Source: Pseudoscleropodium purum
Lineage: Eukaryota > Streptophyta > Bryopsida > Hypnales > Brachytheciaceae
Length of the DNA stretch: 64,000 nucleotides
NCBI GenBank assembly: GCA_963969395.1
Contig: OZ017803.1
Span: forward strand, 1,364,001 to 1,428,000
Reading direction: 5' to 3'
The position numbers and the translations under genes are program-made. The first letter of the stretch is position 1. The number at the start of each line of letters is the position of its first letter. Below the pieces are notes generated by a model. It made no database searches. It worked only from the letters and a program-made list of their open reading frames with translations, and was not told the origin of the DNA. Shown piece after piece: positions 44,150-55,485 of the stretch.

Positions 44150-44443
44150 AGACGAAATTAGAGAGCTCAGAGACAGTGCTGCGATCGAATTCTGCAAGAT
44201 TTCCATAAATGAACCGAGATTCGTGTAATCGTGTTCACAATTCGGTTGCCTGCCAACTGATTGGAATCCCCAAATCGATTACCCACAGACTAGGTAGTTG
44301 AATGTACAATTTGTGGACAATGAATGCACAGGATTGATGAGAACTTTGTCTAGTTTAGTCTCATTCAATGCTCTTTACAGGACACACATATAATTCTTCT
44401 GAGTTCTGAAATTTGGAGCACATGTTTGTCAACTTCACTCAGG

Positions 44444-44641
44444 ATGAAATCAGAAAACGGACGGAAAGTCAAGTCATTGCTAGAGTGGGGTATGAGGAAG
44501 GCATTCATGGGCAATGTTGCGTGCCATGAAAAAGTAACACTTGATGCAATTGATCTATGTAGGAGGGCACCAGTAATTAGTGGGTCCAGAGCAGCTGCGC
44601 AACAGCGCAAGGTTCATGCATCTGTGCCATGGAGCAATTGA
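44444..44641 (+). other. Candidate coding fragment, 65 aa
   Basis: The ATG frame begins MKSENGRKVKSLLEWGMRKA and has protein-like composition. It has no recognised family and no duplicate in the window to test it. Confidence 0.2.
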
Positions 44642-44820
44642 AGCCCCAAAATGTATATCAATCAGGAGCAGATCCTCTGATTCATAGGGATCAATATATT
44701 CCCAGTGCCCACCGATATTGCAGATTTGATGCGTGTACATTGGGGTACAGAATGCACAATTATATGTTGTCAAATTGAAACTAAAAATCGTATTCTCTAC
44801 AGCACACGCCGGATCTTGTT

Positions 44821-45152
44821 TTAAGCAGTTCTGATGACCAGCTTTTGGTTGATCGCGAAGTCTCCCTGCTTAGCAGCATCCTTGGTCTCGGCATTTCCTG
44901 CCCTGGTCTCCTTCTACAATTGACTGCGATATGATTTCTTCATTTATTGAATTCTAGAATTGCACCACAATTTACCGACTCCTGCAAAAGCTTCCAAATT
45001 TCAGATTTTCGTTACAGCGCTTGGCGCAATTTCGAAGGATTGGCAGCCTTCACTCCCCTGTCGGAAAGCTCAGATCTGTAGCACTTGATTCTCGTTCTGA
45101 GAGCCCTTAGCAGCACTTCCGTGTCACAATTTGGAGCTGTGAAACACGCCAT
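44821..45152 (-). other. Candidate two-piece gene fragment on the minus strand
   Basis: 45012-45152 encodes 46 aa from an ATG (MACFTAPNCDTEVLLRALRT and a basic helix-like continuation), followed by a possible donor GTAACG. A second open piece, 44821-44913, follows an acceptor-like TTGTAG and ends ...QGDFAINQKLVIRTA-stop. The splice phases of the two do not fit simply, so the link is uncertain. Family unknown. Confidence 0.22.
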
Positions 45153-45250
45153 GTACTTGGTCTAATTGACCATTAATTACAGAAAGGATAAATTTGAAAG
45201 ATTTTCCACATTCTTGTTGAGCAATTCAAGGAGCCATCCAGAGACGTTGT

Positions 45251-46739
45251 TGCAGCAGAACAATTTAATAAAAGAAAGAATTACAACAAGCTTTGAGAAA
45301 CTCATATAAGTATAAATGTAGATAGACATTAATATGTCATACAAATTGTACTTGTCATAGGTCTCATAGCCTTCATAATATAGTGTTGCTTGTCAAATTA
45401 AATGCTTGAAGGACTTCTCATTTCTCAAAGGCCTCTCATTTTATTCCTAATGGTAGAAGAATCCAACCTTTGCAAGGAGTTTTATTTCAATATGAAATAT
45501 GAAAACATTAAAGATGATGGAAGTGGGATTGAAGAATACAATTCATAGCTATAGATTATCCAGGTACATTATAAATGCTTCTTTCCAATTTGACTAGCTA
45601 TTAGGAACTATCAAATTTCATTTTGCTTTTATATAATCATACCAATTCCTAGTAGATCCTATTCTAACTTTATGGAGGGAGTTGTTAGGAGATTCATTCA
45701 CTCCTCATCCTCTATTCATCCCTTAGGGTTCTAGTATTGCTTTGGGATTCTACTAATGGTTTGAGATTTTTAGCCTTGCACAATATCATAATATAGTATG
45801 TAATAACTCTCATCTTAGAATAGCATCATCTGAGTATAATATTTGTTGTAGTTTATACCTTGTATCAAAGCAAGTTGTGTTCTTCAACATATCATTAGGA
45901 AGAAGACGGCCCCTTGAAAAACCCTCAAGCATTTGACAAGCAAGTCTATATTATCATATTATAAAGACTATTTGACCAATAATATATAAAATTACTATGA
46001 AGCATTTATACCTATCTTATATATCTGAATTTTTCAAAGCTTGTCATAACTATTTCTTCTATTAAATTCTATTAATTAATTGCTCTAAGTACATACCAAT
46101 TGGTTTATAAAAAACATTCTAAAGCTAGTACATACCATGATCATCCAACAAAAAGTCTCGGCCTTCTCTAGGGCCATTTGACTTTCAACAAATGTGCATA
46201 AGCAACCAAAAAAATATTTTGTTTAAATTTTTTTAATTAATTGAAAATTTGACAAGGCATATACTCTGATTTTCATTGGTAGTTTTGAAGTGAGACAAAT
46301 TTGGCCAATATTTTCTAAATTTGCACAATTATGTGCAATCAAATGACCTTGTTTTGGCTTTAATTTTTTTGTCATGACATTGCTAAGGACTACTACAAAA
46401 TAGTATATAGTAACTAGAATTACATTAGTACACTAGTACAAGTACTAACATTAGAAAAATTATGGAACTTGCTCAAGGCCATTTACATAAGAATGTGCAA
46501 TTATAAAAAAATGATAATTTAAAAATAAATAAACAAATAAATTGTGTGGCCCATATGATTACTTCATAGGCTCTTTAAGATTAGAAACTAAAAAAATTCA
46601 ATTTTCTTAAAAACAAACAAAAGCAATTTTTTTTCCTCTAAATTTATACATTTGAAGAAAGTCAAACGGCCCACCCAAGGGGCCAAATTTTCTCTAATAT
46701 AAGATAAGAAGTAGGTTGTTGAAATCAAAAAATTAATAT
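45251..46739. other. AT-rich non-coding DNA
   Basis: No gene. 46380-46450 is an inverted match to 35040-35110. Confidence 0.5.
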
Positions 46740-49130
46740 AAAAACTTTTTGTATAATTAAATTAAGAAAATAAAGGTATAAGATGAAATTGGGAGTATTG
46801 TGCACATTTTCTAAACCAATGGGTTTGATTCTTGTCAAATTTATCATCATTATGGGGGTAAATGACTGAATGGAGGTTAAAAAAATTTCATCACTTTCTT
46901 ATATAGTACACTTTAATGAGTTTATTTTGAAAGGATTCCTTAGAGGGCTCTTTGAAAATCTATCCTTTTTTCAATAACATTGGATTTATTACTATAAGTG
47001 ATTTTCTTCTACTTATATTTATCATACTACTTGTTCATAATCTAAAGTGATCTGAGATTATACACAATATTGACTTATAGAGTTATAGAAACGAATGATT
47101 GCAAAAAACATTTGTTGATTTTGTTACATTTTGATAAGACTTATGTTATTCACTGACTTCACTCAATGTTTTTTGGAGAACTTTAAAGTAAAAGTAATCA
47201 ATTAAAATTTTTCTTAAACATATATTGAATATTATACATCTTAATTTAAGAAGATTGTTATGTACTTGTACTAGATTAGGAAGATAAAGCATAGAAAAAT
47301 CCTTTAAATAAGAGAACTAAAAAAATATAAATTTGAAAAGAATACATATTGATATTTGTATTTGTAAAAAATAGGAAAAAAATCTAAAAATCTAAATCTA
47401 AAATTGACCATTTGTAAACAATTCTATGGAGATGGTCATTCACCAAAATAATGACTAGAATAATATTCTACATGTTTCAAAATTATGTAAGAAAAGAAAA
47501 AGCTCACCTTGAGGAATTTTAAACAATATAGAATTCATTTTTTTTAAATTCATTCAAGAAAGAGGTACTAGTCTACCAGAATTTGACCGTTCTTTCCAAA
47601 TTTTAGTTTTGAATTTGTTCTAGGGGCTAGAAATAATACTAAAATCTCTCAAATTGGCAAATGTAACATTCTAATGGGAGCTATTTTTAGATAGTGAAGA
47701 ATTTTAATATCTCCAAAGTTAGATAAGAGGTATAACAACCAAAAGTATTTTACCTATAAATCTTGAATCTTTTGGAGCCATTATGCAAAAGTTATGGCCA
47801 AAAAACAAATCAAGACACAAAGTGTGATAAATAAATAGTACAATTGTTTCTTGCATTCATCCAAACACTAGTCAATAGTGTATTGCAACTTATATGTGAT
47901 TCAAATGGTTAATTGATTATCAACTAGACAATTGCAAGAAACATTCGTACTATTTTCTTATCACGCAATGCATTATACTACTAACAGACCCAAAATTCAT
48001 AACTATAGTCCATGAAACTATTCTAAATCTGGAATATTTTTTTTCATACTTATCAAAAATATTTTTTTATATTAAAAAACCCACAATTAAATGTCACATC
48101 TTCATTTGGAGGAATGTAGAACTAAATTTTGGCCCCCCAAAGCAAATTTCAAGCTAAAAGATGAGATATGGGTGATGGCAAGAAACACCTATTGTTTTTG
48201 TTGCATTTTTAGAATATTTATGCTTAATTTTTTGGGGTACTTTAAAATTAGGAAAAAAATTTAAGAAAATTTTAAAAATATGGCTAATGTACACATCTTT
48301 AAAAAGATTTTATCCTAAGAAGATAAAGCATAGAAAAATTCTCTACATATTAGAAATGATAAAAAAATGAAATCTCAAGAAAATAGATACTTCAATGTTT
48401 TAATTTATAAAAAATAGAAAAAAAGGGGAGAAGGAAAAATATTCCATTTGTAATGATTCTATGGAAATATTCCAAATTCATTTTTAGGGGTATAAAATAG
48501 TACTAAAACGTCTCAAATTAGTGGGTGTGACAAAAATTGAAGGCTATTTTTGGATAATAATTTTTTTTAAATGCAAAATAATTTATCCAAATAGTTGAAT
48601 AGCCATGAGTACAATACCTTTGAATGAAGAGTCATTTCAAGCCATATTGTAAGAGTTATGGACAAAAACAAACTAGCATGTAGAATATGACAAAAAAATA
48701 TTATAAATGTTTCTTGCAATCATCTATATGAGGTATCAACTTGGAATATATCAATTGACCAAAAGATAGTATATTTTCATCTTGCATATATATATATATA
48801 TATATATATATTCAAAGTGTGCATTTTTTGTATTAATTTAGGCAACAATGCTACCGCATGACAGTATGATTGTAGAGACATGAGCCTATAAGCCTTGAAC
48901 TTAGTTGTAGGTATGTACCTAATACCATTTGAAGGTATTTTTAACATTTGTATAGTACATACATAATATAGGTACACTACAAGATGAAGAGAGTCTATAA
49001 TGTAGATACCTAGCTATAACACAATCACCTATAACCATAGAAGATGTTTATAATATAGACTCCTAGGCTCCTAGGCTCATGGATTCTAAGTTCTTATGCT
49101 AGCACTCTCTTCCAAAATTTAAAAGTCAAA
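46740..49130 (+). repeat. Block colinear with 25850-31330 of the first unit
   Basis: 46745-47050 pairs with 25850-26130, 47270-47800 with 26920-27460, 48790-49110 with 31010-31330. Within it 48240-48770 is a second, diverged copy of 47250-47900 (both have AAGATAAAGCATAGAAAAAT). An AT microsatellite lies at 48785-48811. No gene. Confidence 0.65.
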
Positions 49131-50674
49131 TCCTTATCCTATTTCATTTATTCATTACAGATGGAAGAGTTAATATATTTTTTATGATAAAACTTCGTTA
49201 TTCTTTTAGTGACAATCTATTGAAAATTTGAAAATTTTGAAATAATGAATAAATTGAAAATTTAGAGTATAGATTTTGTACTTGAGAATTTGAAATTTAA
49301 AACTTGGACTTTATACTTTAAATCTGATAATCTTATTTTTATTTTTATTTTTTTTCATATTTTAGTTGTAAATTTGTGAATTATTATATTTGAATAATGT
49401 GATCAAATTTAGTGTTATAATGTATTGAACATGAAATATATTAAGTGAAAAAATTGAAATAGTCATAAGTATTGATTTTTTTATACATTTTATGGAATTT
49501 TCAATAGTATTAATAATTTCTAAGAAGTTAAAGAAATTGACTTTCAAATTTATTCTATTATTTAATACATGTGAACTATTTTACCAAAATACTATAAGAG
49601 AGATGTATTTGTTTGAAAATGTTGCCTTTCTATGCATTCATTCTTTATGTTCTTAATGTTCTCCACATTCTCATGAACAACATTTTGGAAACACTCAAAA
49701 AATGTCTTCTATACAAAGATAAGAATAATTTTATCCTATGATGTATAAAAAGAAGCCACTTAGAAAGATGAATAGTGCCAAAATAGCTTTTCCAAATATT
49801 TTCTAGTAAATATGACAAAAGTATTCACAAAATATGCTTTGAATATTCTACAAATGTTCAAAATTTATAGAATGTTCTTAGAATATTTGTATCATTTTAT
49901 AATCTCTCTCCAAATACTTTCTAAATGTGCTTATATATATGGATCATATTTCAAAGTGCATCTTTCAAACATGTTCACCATATTGTCTCCATCATTTTCA
50001 AACCTATAATTGCAAACTTTATAGAATACATCTTTTTTAGAAGTTCAATTTAAAGGATATTACATATTATGTTTTAAATTTGAAGAAAAATTAGCTTTAT
50101 AATTGGCATTCAAATTTTTTTGTAAAAACTTAGCAATAGACTTTGAATGCTTTGTATTCTCAATTCTTGAAACTAGTAGGTATTTTTATACTAATTGAAA
50201 GTGGATTTTGAAGACCTTCCTAATAAAATATTTCATGGTGAGTTTGAAGGGAAATTACTCCCACAATTAGCATCCAAAGTGTTAATAGTGTGAATGTTGA
50301 GTCTAGGATATAGTAGCCAACTAACATGGTGGTCTCTTAGCAAAGTCCATAAATTCATCAACCATGTGAATTTCATAACATTTTGTGTTAGTACTATTAA
50401 GGGCCTTTTTAAGTTTTAATTTCAAGATAATTCATATATTAACATGGCCAAAAATTGAGGTGGCCAAAAATATATATAACTCAAAAAGGGAATAATTTTT
50501 GTCTATTACAATATCACCCTATATTCTTGATTTTTTGGGTCCAAGGCTATAGTGCTTTGGGAGCAATGATCACCAATTTAGAATGTCGTAATCAAAGGAA
50601 TGCACAACCATTTCAAAGCCTCACATCCTTTCTATTTTAAATTTTTTTTAAATGATATACATTTCCTCTTTTTA
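49131..50674. other. AT-rich non-coding DNA
   Basis: No gene or clear repeat structure beyond homopolymer-rich AT sequence. Confidence 0.5.
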
Positions 50675-50965
50675 TTTCCCTCTTTGAATTCCAATTAGAT
50701 ATAACCAAATAACAAAAATTAGATAGATCCTTCTTTTATGGAGTCCTTCAGAGGTAGTATACAAATGCCTAAATCCATGTTGTGTTAAAAGGGTCAAAGT
50801 GTCAACCCAATGTCTTCATTTTTTTATATTTTAATCCTTGAAGGACATTCAGGATCCCAAGCTTGTGATGGATGATTTCATTATTCAATTTAGAAGCAAA
50901 GAATATCCCTAACGATTCAAAAATTGGAGCATTTGTGTATCTACTTTGGTCATAGGGTTGTTTAA
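50675..50965 (+). repeat. Flanking segment shared with 16421-16730
   Basis: The tail segment that precedes unit 1 is found again here; its last ~35 bp (GGGTTAATAAAAAGGAATCA) is displaced to 52706-52740 by an insertion. Confidence 0.72.
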
Positions 50966-52705
50966 TCTAGATTTTGCCTACTTTGCAAAACATCCAAAAC
51001 TATAGTATAGAAGTTCAATATCCAAGGAATGATCTAATAGTCTAATGTATTGTGACTAGAGTCACTTTTATTAATAAAACTAATCATACAATATTGATTC
51101 TAAATGAAAATAACATTAAAATATCCCATTGGTTTAGGAAATTGGGATTACTCATTAATCCAATAACTAGTTTCCGTCCAACACATATGGATGCACAACA
51201 CAAATATGCCATTCTAGTCTTATCCTAGTATGTTGGTTCAAACAAGAAACACGCTTTTGCAAGGGAAAACATAATATATAGCTTTAATCAAATAAGTCTT
51301 CATTTCCTATTGCATTTGTTTAAAACATAAGTTCACAATATTCGCTTAAAGTGTCACTCATCATACATCAAATGACATATTAGAATGAACAATTCCATCA
51401 CACTTCAGTGTCTCAATATTTCCTTATAGCATGCTATAAATAATTGCTTGAAGCCATTCTATCAAAATAATTTAATTATATATTCACTCAGTTCATTGTA
51501 AAATTATCTAATTGTTTCAAGCATTCTCAACACGAGGTTGTGATTTGTACAAATTCTCATTCACACTCCTTAATCAATTTAAATTCAATATCACTAATCC
51601 TAATACAACTTCAAGCTATAATTTCGATTACAATTATCCAATCACTGGATATACACACAAAGTCATACATTCACCCAGTCATTGGGATTTCTATACAATA
51701 AATATACAATCTAAATATCTTCTAATGCACTCATATAATATTCAACTTCAAGCCAACAATCTAATTCAATACAACCACTTAAAGTTATCTCTCAACAATA
51801 AACACATTCTAATTGCTTAAGCATACATCACTCATTGATAAGCTTAAAGCACATATAGGAACACTTGCACAACAATCATCCGGCTTCAAGCCATAAGTCT
51901 AGTTCAATTTATATGCTTAAAGCTAACACTCTATCAAGAGACTTAACATAAATTGCTTAAGCATTCGACACTTGTACAAGCAACAATACTACACGCTTAA
52001 GCGGACATACATTGGTTCAACCATCCAAGCAATAAACATCACAACTAATTGCTTTAAGTTACAAACTTGCACTCAACAATTGCTTTAAGCCACAATAAAA
52101 ATACACACACTACTAAAGCACATACAACAATTAAAAGATGAAATCAAAATTAAATTATGGCAACAGTTTTAAACATATGAAAATATGAATTCCTTTCATA
52201 GGAAACTACACAACATCAATATATACCCAATCACTAGGACTTTGAAATTGAATCAAACACAAACAATTGTCAAATCATTAGGTTTTCAATCTCTTTCTAA
52301 ATACATACAAACAATTGCCCAATCATTGGGACTTACACACAATTATAGATATATGCTTAAAGCTTTATTACAAAGATAAAATCACTTGATCATTAGTACA
52401 ACTAGAAACTTCGACACATACATGCACATACACATAGAACAACCGAAGTGGAGAGAGAGTCTAAGAAGAAGAAGCTCTAAAACCTTCTATTACCAACCTA
52501 AGCATCCTTCCAAATCCAACTTGGTTAAACCATTAATAATTCAACTCTTGCACTCCTTGGAATCCCACGGCAATACTTAAATTCAACAACATCTAAGCTC
52601 CTATCACCATGAATTTCTAAAACCGAGTCTTATTTGAACCCCATTTACACAACAAAACAAATTGTTTATTCAACAAATTTACATACTTAAAGGCTACGTC
52701 CTTAA
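50966..52705. other. ~1.7-kb insertion with recurring GCTTTAAGC/GCTTAAGC words
   Basis: Interrupts the shared tail segment. From ~51290 to 52360 short words recur at irregular spacing: AATTGCTTTAAGCCACA, ATATGCTTAAAGC, CGCTTAAGC, AATCATTGGGACTT/AATCACTAGGACTT. No protein domain is recognised. It could be a degenerate non-autonomous retroelement or satellite-like DNA. Confidence 0.4.
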
Positions 52706-52798
52706 AGGGTTAATAAAAAGGAATCAAATCTAGCCAAAGGTTCCTAAATATGCAACTCTTGTATTATATGTAGGGGTCATCAACATTAAAAAGGCTTA

Positions 52799-52806
52799 CA
52801 AGATGG
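52799..52806. repeat. Left target-site duplication of hAT-like copy 2
   Basis: CAAGATGG, repeated exactly at 62811-62818. Confidence 0.96.
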
Positions 52807-53314
52807 CAGGGTTGACACGACGTCCGGACGCGGACGCTATGTCCGCAGCGTTCGCTGACATTCGCGGTCCCCGCGGACGCAGTGTCCGCCTGTCACCCCG
52901 TCCACCCCGTCCACTTTGACGGCCTTATTTCCCCCAACCGCCCTACCCAAACTACCCCGCGGTCACTCCCTTAATCTTTAAACAATTTAAAAGATTATAA
53001 AGTTTGACCATGAGTCCATGATAGTCTTGAAACTATGAAAAAATTCCAATTCATTTTCAAAAGGCAAACTAAAAACATTTGTGACTTCAAATATATATAT
53101 ATATATATACTATTTAAAAAATCAAGATCAACACAAATACAAACATAATCAATATGGGCAAAATGTATTCAATTTAATGTAGAATACCATACATTGTGCA
53201 CATTTGGCTAATTGCACATATAATTTTTTTCATTCCAACTTTATATTTCTAAACTAATTTTTAATGCCTATATAACCTATTCAAGTATTCAACTACTACT
53301 TCTGCACTACCAAT

Positions 53315-54808
53315 CTAATATAAATGGCGGAAATGTTCATCTGGCATCGGCCAACGATATGTATTAGAAAATCGCGTAATTACATGGGCCAAACTAGTAT
53401 TTTCATCGTCAGTCTTCGAAGAAATGCGCTTCAAGTAAGCATAAAACACTTTTGCAAAGTCATGAAAGGCAAATTGTGTCGCACTAGGTGTTTTTCGTAG
53501 CATGTTCAAATACGCCTCTGACATGTTGTTTCCATTCATCCGCCGAGCAATTTTTCGAATGGCATACTCTTCCGACTTACATGAATACATCGGAATGACT
53601 TCCACATCTGCACCTGCTTTATGTAAATATGCAATACGTGGATCCACCCACCATCTCCTCTGCAAAGTTTGTTTCATCTCATCTGCTGATGTGAATGTGT
53701 ACAAAGACTTCATTGGCTGAGAAGCTAAGGTGGTCATGCCCCAATCGCAAACTCCAATGTACACATGTGACTCATCCTCTGGAAAATGCAACAAGATGTT
53801 GTCCGGAGAAAGATCATTGTGCAAATATCCAGCAAGATGCACTGCATACATTATATGCATAAACGCCCATGTCAACTCCGTGCGCTTCTTCCGATATCGT
53901 CCTAAATGGTGAGCTTTTACAACCTCCTCTTCGGTTGGATTCGTATACATCAAACGGATTTGAATGTTGTCTGAAAAGTCCTTATCCATATTCAGCATTT
54001 GTCGAAGAGTTCCACCATTCCACCAATACGCATAACCTTCACACGTCGTTCCGTGCATCGCAGCAAACCGTATCACACCCGCGTGTGGAATTCGAACAGC
54101 CATTGATTCGTTTTGATGTTCTAGCTTTGCAAGATCGGGTCGAGTTTGGTGGTGAATGGATTTCTTTGTCGCAAACTCCCAATGAGGAAGTATTTCTGGA
54201 CATCCTTCAATACGAACCTTTCGAATCGTTGCATATCCACCTCTCATCGTTCTATCATCAACAGCAATCACGCGTGCTGTATCTGGAAGTGCTATGAGGT
54301 GCCGTTTGGTCCTTTCCGCTTCAGCAACTCCATCATTGCTTTTCCACCAACCAATTGAACCAACTCGATTGTGCGTTTTGGCGAATGGAGCACATCGCCC
54401 TCTAAATAAGTCCGCTTTCAGAATCACTTCTTCAAACTGGGCGTCATTGGGTCGATATTCCTTGCCATATTTAACCAAAATGACTTTGGAATTCCACAAA
54501 GCGTCATGAACCTTGTTCTCCAAACATTTGGTGAAGTACGTTTTATGCATTTCGTCATGCCACTTCGCCACATTCAATGCATCCAACAACATCTGTGTCA
54601 TGTCTACCTTGAATTTAGACACGCACTCCTCTAGATATCTGATGTACTTATTGTCTAAAGACAATGTTGTTTTCGATTTATAAAATTGAACGATGCGCTC
54701 AATCATGAATTTTTTGCATTCCTCCGAAGGACTTTGGCGAGCTACCTCCAAGTTTGATGGTCCCTCTCCATGTTTAAGCTTAGCAACTTTCTTCTTCCTC
54801 TTCGTCAT
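53315..54808 (-). CDS. Protein-kinase-like protein carried by hAT-like copy 2 (497 aa)
   Basis: Full-length and uninterrupted, the same length as the copy 1 protein. Core kinase features are kept: glycine loop MRGGYATIR, EFATKKSI with the ATP-anchoring Lys pair, E234, catalytic loop HNDLSPDN (D332, N337) and DWG (D355). Differences from copy 1 are I40V, Q59L, T123A, N176D, A213T, W306R, H309R, N401D and R410C; only three of the 12 base changes are silent. It is transcribed divergently from the transposase. Possible roles (phosphorylating the transposase, a host repair factor or a silencing factor) are inference; a captured passenger gene is the alternative. Confidence 0.91.
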   Translation of the reverse strand: MTKRKKKVAKLKHGEGPSNLEVARQSPSEECKKFMIERIVQFYKSKTTLSLDNKYIRYLEECVSKFKVDMTQMLLDALNVAKWHDEMHKTYFTKCLENKVHDALWNSKVILVKYGKEYRPNDAQFEEVILKADLFRGRCAPFAKTHNRVGSIGWWKSNDGVAEAERTKRHLIALPDTARVIAVDDRTMRGGYATIRKVRIEGCPEILPHWEFATKKSIHHQTRPDLAKLEHQNESMAVRIPHAGVIRFAAMHGTTCEGYAYWWNGGTLRQMLNMDKDFSDNIQIRLMYTNPTEEEVVKAHHLGRYRKKRTELTWAFMHIMYAVHLAGYLHNDLSPDNILLHFPEDESHVYIGVCDWGMTTLASQPMKSLYTFTSADEMKQTLQRRWWVDPRIAYLHKAGADVEVIPMYSCKSEEYAIRKIARRMNGNNMSEAYLNMLRKTPSATQFAFHDFAKVFYAYLKRISSKTDDENTSLAHVITRFSNTYRWPMPDEHFRHLY

Positions 54809-55003
54809 CGTGACAAATGAAATTGATATAGATCAAATTTTTTAATTTGAAATTGAATTCACGCGCAAGTGTCCAAAAAATTGGCAACAAAGAGGCCCCA
54901 ATAAACCACTCTTGCCTTGCCTCGAAAAAGAGCCAATGGAGGATGAACCACCAAGCTCTCCGCTCCACCTTGCATTCACAAGGGGCAAAGCAAAAGTGAC
55001 AAT

Positions 55004-55485
55004 GCGGATAGCCCGTCCGCCCCATCGGACGGCCCTAAACCGTCCGCCCAATTGGACGGGCCGGGGGTGGCGGACGGATCGGCCGTCCGCCTCCCCGAAA
55101 CCCTAGAGCCCCATCCGTCCAATCGGATGGCCACGGGCGGGACAAATCTGGCGTCCGCCCGATCGGACGGTCCGGGGGGGCGGACGCATCGCCGTAACGG
55201 GGCGGACGAGTATCGGGGCAGACGGGGCGGACGCCGGATCTGACGGACAAGGCGGACGGAGGACAGGGCGGACGGCGGACAGGTATTGGGGCGGACGGGG
55301 TCTGAGCGGACGGGGGTCTAGGCGGACGGGGCGGACAAGGCGGATGGCGGATCCGACAGATATGGCGGACGGGTATCGTGGCAGACGGGGCAGACAAGGC
55401 GGACGGGGTCTGGGCGGACGGGGGTCTGGACGGATGGGATGGACGGGTTTGAGGGCAGACGGGTACGAGGGCGGACGAGGCGGTT
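55004..55485. promoter_or_regulatory. CpG-dense GGCGGACGG cluster upstream of the kinase gene, copy 2
   Basis: About 480 bp versus ~305 bp in copy 1, made of GGCGGACGG/GGGGTCTGGGCGGACGG variants. The top strand is G-rich, as in copy 1. Confidence 0.6.

Larger units (their letters stand above)
43451..45250. other. GC-balanced, gene-like island absent from the first array unit
   Basis: Base composition and codon-like texture differ from the AT-rich surroundings. It holds three short candidate coding pieces (listed separately) and a CGTCGTCGTCGACTC run at ~44005. It may be a decayed host gene or gene fragments; no family is recognised. Confidence 0.4.
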
